Positions 9,192 through 18,395 of a DNA stretch of 64,000 nt are shown one piece after another (positions within the stretch are counted from its first letter, which is position 1; each line of letters opens with the position of its first letter). The notes beneath the pieces are model-generated. The model saw nothing but the letters and a program-made list of their open reading frames with translations, searched no databases and had not been told where the DNA came from. The stretch is from NCBI GenBank assembly GCA_963715655.1, contig OY970262.1:558001-622000 (forward strand). The letters are read 5' to 3'. A program made the position numbers and the translations under genes. This DNA comes from JANQPD01 sp963715655 (lineage in GTDB: Bacteria > Bacteroidota > Bacteroidia > Flavobacteriales > Schleiferiaceae).

Positions 9192-11024
9192 ATGAGGGTA
9201 AAAAGTAAAATAACGCTTGGCTTGGTGTTTCTTTTTTCGGTGATTGTGGCGCTCGGTATCATTGCCATCAACTATCTCAGCAGCCTTACGGTAGATAATC
9301 AGCAAATTTTACAAGAAAATTATCAGGGTGTAGAGAACATCCATAATTTAAGCCGTGCTTTAGATGAGCTTAGTTTGGCTTACGAGCCAAAACCAGATTC
9401 GCGCGTAAGCCTAGAGCGTATTGAATACAAGGCTTTGGCTGCTATGGAAGCCTTTGATAAAAACCTAAATCGCCAGCAAACCAATAATACAGATAGGGCG
9501 CAAGCAGAAATATTAAATGCCATTGCGTTAGAATTTACGGAGCTTAAGGAAGTGGCTGATATTACCCGCACGAAGGATTATTTTTTCGAGAAATTTTTAC
9601 CGCTTAAGCAAGCGTTAAGCTTAAAAATAAACCAAATTTTTCTGCTCAATCAAGCCATTATAACTTCCCGTAATCAACTAGCCGAGCTAACGGCCCAACG
9701 GGTAATTTATACCGTGGCCGCCATTGTGGTTTTTTGTATTCTAGTAGCCTTCTCCTTTATGGTAAGCTTTCCGCGATATGTTGCTGAGCCCGTAGAAAAA
9801 ATTACACAAGTTATAAATGAAGTTAAAGAAGGTGATTACAGTAGAAGAGTAGAGCTAAAATCACAGGACGAATTTAGCATAATGGGCAATGCTTTTAATT
9901 TAATGATTGACAGATTACAGGCTTTTGAAAAGCTGAACCTGAATAAAATTATGGTTGAGAAAAAGCGATTAGACACGCTTATTCGTAAAATAAATGAAGG
10001 GATTATAGGCTTAGATGCCAATTTCAATTTCATATTTATGAACCCATACGCTAAAAGGGTTTTAGGTGTTGGCACAGCGCCTTTAAAAGGGAAATCTGCT
10101 TTGAATAAAGCAGAAAAATATCCACTGTTTACAGGCTTAATTGAAGATTTGGTGGAGTGGCAGCATTCCGGAAAACGGTTTACTCGAAACAAATTGGTAA
10201 AGGGAGCGCTAGAGGGGAAAACCTATTACTTTGTGCGCAAACTAATTGTAACCTATGGCAGCGCTGACGACAATGAGGAGCTAAACGGCTACCTAATAAT
10301 GCTAAAGAATATTACGGAATTTAAGGAGCAGGATGAAGCGCGCAGAAGCTTTATAGCCACGGTTAGTCATGAATTAAAAACACCTATTGCGGCCATAAAA
10401 ATGAGTTTAAAGCTCTTGCGCGATAAGCGTTTAAGTGTGCTTACGGATGATCAAGAAGAGTTGGTGGAAACCGTAGAAATGGAAGTTGCTAGGCTTTTAA
10501 ATATTTCGCAAGAGTTGCTGAACGCCAATGAAATGGAGGAAGGGAAGTTAAATTTATATCCGCGCAGATTAAAGCTTAGCGAAGTGGTAGATGAAGCGGT
10601 TGACAGCGTGTGGACTTTAGCCGAAGATAGACACATTGAAATTGTAGAGCAGCTGCCAGAAGAAAAAACCTATATGATTGCTGACTTTGATAAGTTAACT
10701 TGGGTGTTGGTTAATTTGCTTACTAATGCTATAAAATACTCTAAAACCCACACCACCATTACTATAAAAGTACAGCAACTAGATAATCAAATTTATTTTG
10801 ATGTGATTGATGCTGGGCAAGGTATTCCGGCAGATGAGGTGGATAAAATTTTTAAACGCTACTACCGTGCTACTACTGTAAATGGTAAAGGTACGGGGCT
10901 TGGCTTGTCTATTTCTAAAGGAATTATAGATCAAATGGGCGGTACTATTAAGGTAGTAAGTACGCTTGGTGAAGGTTCTACGTTTACTATTTGTTTGCCG
11001 GTGGGCGAGGAGGTTGGTAAGTAG
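9192..11024 (+). CDS. Membrane sensor histidine kinase (HAMP-PAS-HisKA-HATPase)
   Basis: Probable partner of the preceding sigma-54 regulator. The 610 residues run: membrane helix 1 (about 8-28), a helical periplasmic sensor of about 140 residues, membrane helix 2 (about 173-193), HAMP (about 195-245), a PAS-like domain (about 255-375), HisKA with the phospho-histidine in VSHELKTP (about His393), and a HATPase domain with N box NLLTNAIKYS, DAGQGIP and GTGLGLSIS (about 575-583). The periplasmic part resembles four-helix-bundle sensors; its ligand is not apparent. The gene ends directly before a repeat-filled spacer. Confidence 0.93.
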   Translation: MRVKSKITLGLVFLFSVIVALGIIAINYLSSLTVDNQQILQENYQGVENIHNLSRALDELSLAYEPKPDSRVSLERIEYKALAAMEAFDKNLNRQQTNNTDRAQAEILNAIALEFTELKEVADITRTKDYFFEKFLPLKQALSLKINQIFLLNQAIITSRNQLAELTAQRVIYTVAAIVVFCILVAFSFMVSFPRYVAEPVEKITQVINEVKEGDYSRRVELKSQDEFSIMGNAFNLMIDRLQAFEKLNLNKIMVEKKRLDTLIRKINEGIIGLDANFNFIFMNPYAKRVLGVGTAPLKGKSALNKAEKYPLFTGLIEDLVEWQHSGKRFTRNKLVKGALEGKTYYFVRKLIVTYGSADDNEELNGYLIMLKNITEFKEQDEARRSFIATVSHELKTPIAAIKMSLKLLRDKRLSVLTDDQEELVETVEMEVARLLNISQELLNANEMEEGKLNLYPRRLKLSEVVDEAVDSVWTLAEDRHIEIVEQLPEEKTYMIADFDKLTWVLVNLLTNAIKYSKTHTTITIKVQQLDNQIYFDVIDAGQGIPADEVDKIFKRYYRATTVNGKGTGLGLSISKGIIDQMGGTIKVVSTLGEGSTFTICLPVGEEVGK

Positions 11025-11029
11025 GAGTT

Positions 11030-11391
11030 GGAAGGCGCAAGTTGACAATTAGCGGCAGTTTAAGAATTCAAATTGGCAATTGGAAAAAGTTGGCAATTAG
11101 CGACACGAGGTAGATAATGTTGCAAAGGAGTTCAAAGAGAATAAATATTGGCAGTTGGCAATTAGCGACACTGGGTGAATTATTACTATAGAGCGTGCAT
11201 AAAAAAATCCGTATTTATACGCTAACATCTGTGAAATCCGCGTTCTATTGCGGCTACTTTGCGGCTTTGCGAGAAATACCGCTAAAATCCATGCAATCCG
11301 TGTAATCTGTGGCAACCTTCTTTTGCCGCTTCTTTGCGCTAAACCTTTGCGTCTTTGCGAGAAATACCACTTGTCTTAATTTTTTAATGTA
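11030..11391. repeat. Mosaic of intergenic repeat modules (copy 2)
   Basis: The spacer between the kinase gene and rnpA is almost entirely made of the same modules as at 5215-5930. In order: GTTGGCAATTAGCGAC units, GGTAGATAATGTTGCAAAGGA (about 11109-11129), GTGAATTATTACTATAGAGC (about 11174), a CTGTGAAATCCGCGTTCTAT block (about 11230), and paired CTTTGCGAGAAATACC ends. Read in reverse complement, the order and sequence match 27858-28327 closely. Confidence 0.85.
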
Positions 11392-11408
11392 TTCCCTTGC
11401 CGCTGCTT

Positions 11409-11416
11409 TACTTTTG
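11409..11416 (+). promoter_or_regulatory. -7 box (TACTTTTG) five bases before rnpA
   Basis: Exact TAnnTTTG match with only TCCTT before the ATG at 11422; a leaderless rnpA message is expected. Confidence 0.55.
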
Positions 11417-11421
11417 TCCTT

Positions 11422-11802
11422 ATGTCCAAACTAGGTTTTACAAAAGGCGAACGTTTAAAAAGCGCTAAGCTCATTTCAAAGCTTTTTAGTAAAGGTAAAT
11501 CGGTTAAAGGATTTCCTGTATTGGCGGTATTTACTGCTTTGGAAAGCGAGGAGCAGCAACATAAAGTGGGATGCAGCGTGGCTAAAAAGAAATTTAAACG
11601 CGCGGTAGATAGAAATTTACTAAAACGCAGAATGCTGGAAGCATATCGTTTAAATAAATCAATTTTAGTAAACGAAGAAACTTCTGCCAAGCTAGCCATA
11701 ATGTTTATATATATGCCAAAGGAAATACTTGATTTTGAGGAAATTGAAAAAGGCATGAAAAAGGCGTTGAAGCGTTTGACAGAAGCAAATACCACTGCTT
11801 AG
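11422..11802 (+). CDS. rnpA: Ribonuclease P protein component
   Basis: RnpA is the basic protein subunit that helps RNase P RNA cut the 5' leader from tRNA precursors. The 126-residue protein shows FTKGERLKSAKLISKLFSKG at the start and the family motif KKKFKRAVDRNLLKRRMLEAY (about residues 53-73). The product is strongly basic, as expected. It is not next to rpmH or dnaA here; instead it precedes an S41 peptidase gene, which I recall as a common Bacteroidota arrangement. Start chosen as ATG next to the -7 box. Confidence 0.93.
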   Translation: MSKLGFTKGERLKSAKLISKLFSKGKSVKGFPVLAVFTALESEEQQHKVGCSVAKKKFKRAVDRNLLKRRMLEAYRLNKSILVNEETSAKLAIMFIYMPKEILDFEEIEKGMKKALKRLTEANTTA

Positions 11803-11878
11803 CACACCGCTTTTTTGCTAAATCATCATTTGCCGCCCGCCCGTATTTATACTACTTTAGTGCCCTAAGCGTTACACT

Positions 11879-11886
11879 TATATTTG
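11879..11886 (+). promoter_or_regulatory. -7 box (TATATTTG) for the S41 peptidase gene
   Basis: Exact TAnnTTTG match 30 bases before the ATG at 11917, giving a short leader. It argues against the TTG at 11884 as start, since that codon lies inside the box. Confidence 0.5.
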
Positions 11887-11916
11887 CCTAAAAATAGGTT
11901 CACACAATTTTATAGT

Positions 11917-13566
11917 ATGACAAACACCCGCAAGTATTTTTTGGGTGCCCTTGGCGGAATAGCTCTTACAGCCACTCTTGCCTACACGCCAGATTATTTT
12001 GAAATTAGCAAACAGCTAGATATTTTCACCACCGTTTTTAAAGAAGTAAATCTCTACTATGTAGATGAAACTGAGCCCGGAGAATTAATGGAAGAAGCCA
12101 TCACCTCCATGCTTTCTACACTAGATCCTTACACCAATTATATTCCTGAAGAACGGGTAGAAGACTTTAAAATTCAGAACACTGGAAATTACGGTGGCAT
12201 TGGTGCATCCATAAGGCAGTATGAAGGCAATGTGGTAATTACCTCGGTGTACGAAGGTTTTGCAGCTGATAAAGCCAACATAAAACCGGGAGATATACTC
12301 TTAGAAGTTGATGAAAACAAAGTTGAAGGAAAATCTACCGAAGACATCAGCAAAATTTTAAAGGGCGCAGCAGGATCAGAAATTGTATTGAAATTGAAAC
12401 GTAAGGAGGAAATCTTCATCAAAAAATTAGGCAGAACAGATGTGCAAGTAGCGAGCGTTCCTTACTACGGTATGTTAGATAATAGCGTGGGCTACATTAG
12501 TTTAAGTAGCTTTACGGCACAGGCTTCTCGCGAGGTTCAAGCCGCTTTAGACTCCCTAAAAAAGAACAATGATGTAAAAAGTATAGTTTTCGACTTACGC
12601 GGAAACCCGGGTGGTTTGCTAAGTGAAGCAGTGAATGTATCTAACATTTTTATCCCGAAAGGAAAAGAAGTGGTGGAAACACGTGGAAAAGTAGAAGAGT
12701 GGCGCAAAACTTATAAAACGCTAAATATTCCGGATGACACAGAAATTCCGGTAGCGGTTTTAATAAATAGAGGAAGTGCTTCTGCCAGTGAAATTGTGGC
12801 CGGAGTGTTGCAAGACTACGATAGAGGCGTAATTATTGGCCAACGTAGTTTTGGTAAAGGCTTGGTGCAGCAAAGTAGGCCACTATCTTTTGGTGCACAA
12901 ATGAAGGTGACCATTGCCAAATATTATACGCCAAGCGGGCGTTGCATACAGGCAATAAATTACGCTGAACGCGATGATGATGGTAGTGTAAAGGCTATAC
13001 CTGATTCTTTACGCAACAACTTTAAAACACTTGCTGGGCGCAGCGTTTTAGATGGTGGTGGTATTGATCCTGATGTATCGGTAGAGCAGGAGGAAATAAA
13101 TAGTTTGGTAATAGCGCTGTACCAACGCATGTTACTTTTTGATTATGCCACCATGTACGCGCGCGCACACGATAAAATTACCGATGCAAGAAAGTTTACC
13201 CTTACGGATGTTGAGTATAAAGCATTTGCTGATTGGGTAAAAACTAAGGGTTTAGAGTATGAAACACCAACAGAACAGGCCTTGGAAAATTTAGAACGTA
13301 AAGCAAAATCTGAAAACTATTACACAGCTTTGCAAGATGAGATTAACGACTTACGCAAAAGTTATATAAAGAGCGAGCAGGAAGATTTAGAAAAATACAT
13401 GTCTATTATTAAAGAGCTTTTAGAAGAGGAAATTGTATCGCGTTATTTTTATGATAAAGGGCGCATTGCCAATGCCATAAAGAAAGATAAAGAGGTATTG
13501 AAGGCGGTTGAAATTTTAAACGACAAAGTTAAATATCAAAGTATTTTAACGCTTGCCAAAGGTTAA
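11917..13566 (+). CDS. C-terminal processing peptidase, S41 family
   Basis: A periplasmic or membrane-anchored serine protease of the Prc/CtpA type that trims protein C-termini. From the ATG at 11917 it is 549 residues: an N-terminal anchor (FLGALGGIALTATLAY), the LDPYTNYIP segment, a PDZ domain (about 75-160, GGIGASI...VTSVYEGFAADKANIKPGD), and the catalytic core with Ser in GSASASEI (about residue 290) and Lys in SFGKGLVQ (about 315). The C-terminal 150 residues are charged and helical. A longer frame from TTG 11884 would start inside the promoter box. The next gene starts inside its last 14 bases, so they are coupled. Confidence 0.93.
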   Translation: MTNTRKYFLGALGGIALTATLAYTPDYFEISKQLDIFTTVFKEVNLYYVDETEPGELMEEAITSMLSTLDPYTNYIPEERVEDFKIQNTGNYGGIGASIRQYEGNVVITSVYEGFAADKANIKPGDILLEVDENKVEGKSTEDISKILKGAAGSEIVLKLKRKEEIFIKKLGRTDVQVASVPYYGMLDNSVGYISLSSFTAQASREVQAALDSLKKNNDVKSIVFDLRGNPGGLLSEAVNVSNIFIPKGKEVVETRGKVEEWRKTYKTLNIPDDTEIPVAVLINRGSASASEIVAGVLQDYDRGVIIGQRSFGKGLVQQSRPLSFGAQMKVTIAKYYTPSGRCIQAINYAERDDDGSVKAIPDSLRNNFKTLAGRSVLDGGGIDPDVSVEQEEINSLVIALYQRMLLFDYATMYARAHDKITDARKFTLTDVEYKAFADWVKTKGLEYETPTEQALENLERKAKSENYYTALQDEINDLRKSYIKSEQEDLEKYMSIIKELLEEEIVSRYFYDKGRIANAIKKDKEVLKAVEILNDKVKYQSILTLAKG

Positions 13567-14839
13567 AAACATATTAAATGTGCGCTGGCAGCAAAGGCTA
13601 TATTTTTATAGCCTTTTGTTTTTTGTGCTGTTGCTGCCCTTTCAACCCAAAACGCCACCCATAGTATTGGGCGTAATGGTAGCCACCTTATTATGGCTTA
13701 TTACGTTTAATTTTAAAGAGAAATTTAAGCAGCTTTTTGCACAGCCACCGGCACTATATATTATTGCTTACTTTGTTTGGTGCGTTATTGGTTTGCTGTA
13801 TTCTAACAATACGCAGGAGGGCACAAAAGATGTCTTTCAAAAGCTTCCGTTTTTACTTTTTGGGTTGATTTTAGGAAGTATGCCTTTGTTTGTAAATCGC
13901 GCCAAACCGGCTTTGATTAAAGTATTTCTAATTTCCTGTGGAGCTATTTGTGTTTTTTCGTTTGGCGCAGCTTATGTAAACTTTCAGCAAACCGGAGATG
14001 CGTTAAGTTTCAACTTTTCAAAATTAACCATTACGGGAATGGTGCCTCCGCATTACTTGGGTATGTATCTCAATTTTGGATACGGAATTTTGTTGTATAA
14101 CATTCTTAGGGGAAAAGCAATTACCACTCGTTTTATAGATGTTTTTTTAGCGGTTTTGTTTTTTGTAACCATTATATTTCTATCTGTACGGATGCAATAC
14201 GCGGTGTTTATAGCCGTAAATATTTTAGTAGTTTGGCGTTATTCGGCACAGCGAAAAGGCAGTTTAGTGGCATGGCTTTCGGTGTTGGTTTTAATCGGTA
14301 TTTTTTCCAGCATTGTTTTGGCTATTCCCGGTAGTAGAAGAAGGGTAATTGATACTGTGCATGAAGCCATTTCGTTTAAAAAGGTGGTGAACTATCGACA
14401 AACTAATCATCGTAAATTTTTGTGGGCTTACGGTTGGGAGGTAGTTCAAGAAAAACCATTGCTAGGTTACGGTACAGGCGCTTCAGATGAAATGTTACAC
14501 CAATCGCTACAGCAATCTGATGCAAAATTTTGGGATGGTAAAAACACCTATTTTATTAGAGATATTCGGTACAATTATCACAATGAATATTTGCAGCAAT
14601 TAGCTACGCACGGCACGGTAGGTCTGGTTATACTGTTGGTAATGCTATTGGTACCACTACTAGGGTTTCAATTAAATTACCAAGCAAAAATATTTTTAGT
14701 GGTAAGTGCTTTAAGTTTTATTACCGAAAGTATGTTGCAAAGGCAGGCAGGTATTTTGTTTTTCAGCTTTTTTTATGCCTTGTTAATTACGGGTACCGGC
14801 AGGCAAAAGGTGGTTTCTTCTATTTCTGAAAGCGAATAG
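13553..14839 (+). CDS. O-antigen ligase/polymerase-like membrane protein
   Basis: A 428-residue polytopic protein with about ten hydrophobic helices and the Wzy_C-type region: a long extramembrane loop with GWEVVQEKPLLGYGTGASDE followed by YNYHNEYLQQLATHGTVGL. This is the pattern of O-antigen ligases and polymerases, which act at the periplasmic face of the inner membrane. The TTG start overlaps the protease gene by 14 bases; a GTG at 13580 is an alternative. It is the first plus-strand gene of the polysaccharide region and has a functional counterpart at 18396. Whether it ligates or polymerises cannot be told from sequence. Confidence 0.82.
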   Translation: MPKVKNILNVRWQQRLYFYSLLFFVLLLPFQPKTPPIVLGVMVATLLWLITFNFKEKFKQLFAQPPALYIIAYFVWCVIGLLYSNNTQEGTKDVFQKLPFLLFGLILGSMPLFVNRAKPALIKVFLISCGAICVFSFGAAYVNFQQTGDALSFNFSKLTITGMVPPHYLGMYLNFGYGILLYNILRGKAITTRFIDVFLAVLFFVTIIFLSVRMQYAVFIAVNILVVWRYSAQRKGSLVAWLSVLVLIGIFSSIVLAIPGSRRRVIDTVHEAISFKKVVNYRQTNHRKFLWAYGWEVVQEKPLLGYGTGASDEMLHQSLQQSDAKFWDGKNTYFIRDIRYNYHNEYLQQLATHGTVGLVILLVMLLVPLLGFQLNYQAKIFLVVSALSFITESMLQRQAGILFFSFFYALLITGTGRQKVVSSISESE

Positions 14840-14845
14840 TAGGCC

Positions 14846-16459
14846 ATGCAAATGCACACCTTTTTTAACAAGCGAATAGTGCGCATATTTTACGCATTAT
14901 TGTTATGCGCTTCAAGTGTGCTTTTTGTAAATCACTACGTTTTTGGCCTGCATGATCATTGGTATATGATACCGTGGATTAAGGATTTTATACAACCGGA
15001 TTTATACCCAAATGATCCGGTTTTAATGCAGCGCCAGTATCACTATTCCATTCTTTATAAGGCTGTTGCTCACAGTCCGTTTTCTATTGAAACCAGTTTT
15101 TTTACCGTTTATCTCGTTTGCTTATTTGCTTTCTTTTACCTAAGCATGAGTGTGCACCGGCTGTTTACAAAAAATTTGGTTTTTTTAACGCCTCTTTTTC
15201 TTTTGTTGCCGTGGCATACGCCCGGAGGCACACAAACCATAGCTGCTTTATTGTTAATGCGCTTTTCTGCGATGCCTTTATTGATGGGTGTGTTGTTTTT
15301 CTGGTTTAAAAAACAAGCATGGTTGGCTTGGCCACTTTTGGGCATTTCGTTTTTATTTCATCCTACCACGGCACTTTATTTTGCATGCTTTTTAGGTATT
15401 CATTTGTTATTAGATGCCTCTCGTAGAAACAAAAAAATAGAATGGCTTTCTATTTTAGGTTTTATTCTTTTTGCTAGTCCCGTTTTCATATCCAAGTTTT
15501 CTGCCCAAGGCACGGGCTTTCCTGGCTTTTTGGCCGATGATTATTGGCTGGAAACAATTAGAATCCGCAGTGCCCATCATGCCTTTCCGGATGAATGGAG
15601 CAAAAAAGTGCTCCTTACCGGTTTTGGTTTATTAGCTGCGCAATGCACCTTACTATTTATTTCTACGCAAGTAATGGTAAGGCAATTTTTAAAAGCCACT
15701 TTGCTGGGCACCGTGCTTATTTTAGGTTTAGGATTTTTATTTACGTACGTATGGCCGTCTTTTTTAGCCATTCAAGTGCAGCCCTTTAGGGTAATGCGTT
15801 GGAGTATGCTTTTAACGTTGTTTTTTATTCCTATTTCATTGGCGCATCGTGTTGATAAACCAGTAAAGTGGCCTGTGCTTTTCATTGTTTCAGCAATTTT
15901 ATGCGCAACCGCTTTTTTGCAATCACGCATGTATTTTCAATGGTATTTCTTTTTAATGGCCAGTTTTGCGGTGTGCACGTATTGGTATAACGGTAGAAAA
16001 TTTGCTTGGGCTTTTGTGCTTTTGCCTTTACTAGTGTTGTTTAGCAACGCACCTTATAAAAGTTTGCAGCTTAGCGCTGATGTGGCTACTCCTGAAGAAG
16101 AACTATACATTTGGGTAAAAGAAAATACAACTACAAAAGCACTGTTTATAACACCCAGCGACCTTAAATTCTTTAGAAATTTTGCCGAGCGTAGTGCTGT
16201 AATCACTTGGTGGGATGGCACTTTTGGTTATTTTGATTATAACTTCAACGCAAGTTGGCGACAACGCTATGCGCAGCTGTATGGAAGTTTGGATGTTTCT
16301 AAAACAGAGCCGGATGCTTTAGCGGCAAAAAGTATTTTGGAAACCACACTTGAAATAGAAGAAAATGCCTATTTAATTGGCCGAGAAGAAAAGCTAAACG
16401 TACACTTTATTCCTTTATGGAATAACGGTGTATTTTGGGTGTATAAATTTAAACGGTAA
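14846..16459 (+). CDS. Polytopic membrane protein, possible GT-C/DUF6798-like
   Basis: A 537-residue protein with about ten membrane helices. The first extracytoplasmic loop has HDHWYMIPWIKDFIQPDLYP, with charged and aromatic residues where lipid-linked glycosyltransferases of the GT-C type carry acidic residues. The C-terminal soluble part (WVKENTTTKALFITPSDLKFF, TWWDGTFGYFDYN) resembles proteins grouped as DUF6798. It starts 6 bp after the ligase-like gene and is probably co-transcribed. A role in transferring sugars for surface glycans is an inference from context. Confidence 0.65.
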   Translation: MQMHTFFNKRIVRIFYALLLCASSVLFVNHYVFGLHDHWYMIPWIKDFIQPDLYPNDPVLMQRQYHYSILYKAVAHSPFSIETSFFTVYLVCLFAFFYLSMSVHRLFTKNLVFLTPLFLLLPWHTPGGTQTIAALLLMRFSAMPLLMGVLFFWFKKQAWLAWPLLGISFLFHPTTALYFACFLGIHLLLDASRRNKKIEWLSILGFILFASPVFISKFSAQGTGFPGFLADDYWLETIRIRSAHHAFPDEWSKKVLLTGFGLLAAQCTLLFISTQVMVRQFLKATLLGTVLILGLGFLFTYVWPSFLAIQVQPFRVMRWSMLLTLFFIPISLAHRVDKPVKWPVLFIVSAILCATAFLQSRMYFQWYFFLMASFAVCTYWYNGRKFAWAFVLLPLLVLFSNAPYKSLQLSADVATPEEELYIWVKENTTTKALFITPSDLKFFRNFAERSAVITWWDGTFGYFDYNFNASWRQRYAQLYGSLDVSKTEPDALAAKSILETTLEIEENAYLIGREEKLNVHFIPLWNNGVFWVYKFKR

Positions 16460-16495
16460 AAAGGGCAGGTAGTGTTGCTTAAATCCTGTAAAAGA

Positions 16496-16852
16496 TTAAT
16501 ATTCTTGAATTAAAATATCAGTAGGTATATGCAATTCAGCGTTCAGCTTGCGAATCATTTCTAGCGTAAGCCTACGCTTTTTATTCATAATCTCGCTTAC
16601 ACGACCTTTAAACCCCATCATCTTAACTAAGTCTTTTTGCTTTAAACCCTTTTGATCCATTCTAAATTTGATCGCTTCGATAGGGTCGGGCATCCCAATA
16701 GGGAAGTTTTTACTCTCGTAATTATCTAATAAAATGGCTAATATTTCTAATTCATCTCCTTGGTCTGTTCCCATTTTTGCATCAAAAATTACTTCTAAGC
16801 GGTTTAGCGCATTTTCATAATCTTCTTGCGTACGTATTACTTTTATTTCCAT
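16496..16852 (-). CDS. higA: HigA-type antitoxin with XRE helix-turn-helix
   Basis: A 118-residue protein. The N-terminal half (EDYENALNRLEVIFDAKMGTDQGDE) and the central motif GMPDPIEAIKFRMDQKGLKQKDL are typical of HigA antitoxins of the HigBA family; the XRE domain spans about residues 60-112 (LKQKDLVKMMGFKGRVSEIMNKKR). HigA binds and neutralises HigB and represses the operon. The gene follows higB by 2 bp on the same strand, the toxin-first order typical of higBA. The module sits between a polysaccharide membrane protein gene and a GT4 gene. Confidence 0.9.
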   Translation of the reverse strand: MEIKVIRTQEDYENALNRLEVIFDAKMGTDQGDELEILAILLDNYESKNFPIGMPDPIEAIKFRMDQKGLKQKDLVKMMGFKGRVSEIMNKKRRLTLEMIRKLNAELHIPTDILIQEY

Positions 16853-16854
16853 GA

Positions 16855-17148
16855 TTAAATTTCGTTAGCGTTAATTTTATCGTATGCCGCGTGCGTGCCA
16901 ATAAATCGAATCCAAGCCAATTGATATTCAAAATTAAATTTTACGATTAAACGATAGTCATTGCCCTTAATATCAAAAACTATTCGATTATTTTTTAAAA
17001 TACTTGCAGAAAAATATTCTTTTTTAAGCTCATTTATTGATGACCATCGAGATTTTTCCGTGTCCTTATACCACATAATTAATTGCTCCTCGCAATCTCC
17101 ATGTTTTTGCCAAAAATCTCGTAGAGTACCTCTTGAAAATATTTTCAG
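16855..17148 (-). CDS. higB: HigB-type mRNA interferase toxin with apparent CTG start
   Basis: HigB cleaves mRNA on the ribosome. From the CTG at 17148 the product is 97 residues, the normal family length, beginning LKIFSRGTLRDFWQKH and ending with the conserved VKFNFEYQLAWIRFIGTHAAYDKI. The first ATG in frame (17076) would give 73 residues and lose the TLRDFW...EEQL helices that every HigB has. Upstream of CTG the frame holds GGC AAT TCT TAA, with no ATG, GTG or TTG. So either CTG is used, or a former ATG has mutated and the toxin is silenced or weak. A GAGGAG sits before the internal ATG, leaving a truncated product possible. Confidence 0.85.
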   Translation of the reverse strand: MKIFSRGTLRDFWQKHGDCEEQLIMWYKDTEKSRWSSINELKKEYFSASILKNNRIVFDIKGNDYRLIVKFNFEYQLAWIRFIGTHAAYDKINANEI

Positions 17149-17175
17149 GCCATTAGATTAGCGACAAGGATAATG

Positions 17176-17189
17176 AAAAGTTCACTTTT
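17176..17189. promoter_or_regulatory. Candidate higBA operator palindrome
   Basis: AAAAGT-TC-ACTTTT, a perfect 6-bp inverted repeat with a 2-bp centre, lies 28 bp upstream of the higB CTG. Its place suits autoregulation by HigA. The site is AT-rich and short, so chance is not excluded. Confidence 0.35.
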
Positions 17190-17247
17190 TGGTAACTTTT
17201 TTATTTAAAAGTTTTAAGCTTCATTTTCAACGAAAAAAACCAGAAAC

Positions 17248-18339
17248 TTAAACTTCAGGAACTTCTTCTTCCTCTGCTAAATTTTTATACAAAGCGTAAT
17301 ACTTATCCGCTACCATTTTGGCTGTAAAATTCTCTTTGTACTGCTTTAAAGCATCAGCGGTTTTGTTAGCTCCATGCTTTTTACTGCTTTCTATGGCTTT
17401 GCTTAAAGCATTTATATTTTCTAACTCAAAATACGTAACCTGCTCTTTACTAAAATACTCCTTAAATACCGGAATGTCAGATAGTATAGCCGGTACTTCT
17501 AGTTGCACCGATTCCATAAGTGCCATAGGAAAAGCTTCAGAACGAGCGGGTAAAATAAAGGCATCTGCAAACTGTAAATAAGCATAGGCATTAGGCGTGC
17601 TTGATAAAAATAAACAACGGTCTGCCACCTGTAATTTTTCTGCCAGCTTTTTTAAAGATGCAACGTTAGGGCCATCACCAATATGAAAATAAAGCGTTTT
17701 AGTGCTTAGCGGTAACAAGCGAATTATTTGATCAAAACCATTGTGCTCAGCCGCATAAGAAAGGCTGCATAAGGTGAAATAATCTGGTCGCTTAAAAGCT
17801 TCAATTTTCTCTTTCAATTCTGCTTTAAGTTTTACGCCTTTACGGATGGGTCGCAAACTTGGAATCACCTCAATTTTATTGTCTTCTGTTTCCCATAGCT
17901 TTTCGTAGTACTTACGCATGTTTTTGCTAAGGGCTACTAAGGCATTGTTTTCACTGGAAACATGGCGCCATATACGCCAAAAAATGGCCGAAACTACGCA
18001 GTTATATTGCTCGGTAAGTTCCTCTTCTACATAGCTGTGTAGTGTGGTAACTTTTTTTGCTTTTATACTTTTAGAGTGATACCAGATATACGCATTTGGC
18101 CGCAAACCGTGCGAGTGTACCACATCATATTCTTCAAAGGTGCGTAATTGTGTAAAGAACATTTCTGTTGCTCCTTCAATTTTTTTTGCACCTTTTACAA
18201 CTTCAAAAAAGAAAAAATCTGTTTGTACCCTATCTTTTAAAGCATGGGCTAAATCATAGGCCATTCTAAAAGGGCCCACCATTTCTAATGACGGTACAAT
18301 TACCGCTGCTTTAATGATATGTTCTTCGTTTTTATCCAT
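17248..18339 (-). CDS. Glycosyltransferase family 4
   Basis: A cytoplasmic retaining glycosyltransferase of 363 residues with GT-B layout. The N-terminal domain starts AAVIVPSLEMVGPFRMAYDLA and contains VVHSHGLRPNAYIW; the C-terminal nucleotide-sugar domain has FTLCSLSYAAEHNGFDQIIRLL, FHIGDGPNVASLKKLAEKL and the EX7E-like stretch LPARSEAFPMALMESVQLEVPAI. It follows the second ligase-like gene after 56 bp and has its own -7 box. It probably adds a sugar to the surface polysaccharide; donor and acceptor are unknown. Confidence 0.88.
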   Translation of the reverse strand: MDKNEEHIIKAAVIVPSLEMVGPFRMAYDLAHALKDRVQTDFFFFEVVKGAKKIEGATEMFFTQLRTFEEYDVVHSHGLRPNAYIWYHSKSIKAKKVTTLHSYVEEELTEQYNCVVSAIFWRIWRHVSSENNALVALSKNMRKYYEKLWETEDNKIEVIPSLRPIRKGVKLKAELKEKIEAFKRPDYFTLCSLSYAAEHNGFDQIIRLLPLSTKTLYFHIGDGPNVASLKKLAEKLQVADRCLFLSSTPNAYAYLQFADAFILPARSEAFPMALMESVQLEVPAILSDIPVFKEYFSKEQVTYFELENINALSKAIESSKKHGANKTADALKQYKENFTAKMVADKYYALYKNLAEEEEVPEV

Positions 18340-18352
18340 AAAATTGAGGGCG

Positions 18353-18360
18353 CAAACATA
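18353..18360 (-). promoter_or_regulatory. -7 box (TATGTTTG) before the GT4 gene
   Basis: Exact TAnnTTTG on the minus strand, 13 bases before the ATG at 18339. It suggests an internal promoter near the end of the polysaccharide operon, with a very short leader. Confidence 0.45.
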
Positions 18361-18395
18361 CAGTTTAAAAAACGTTGGTTCACCCGGTTTTTGTA

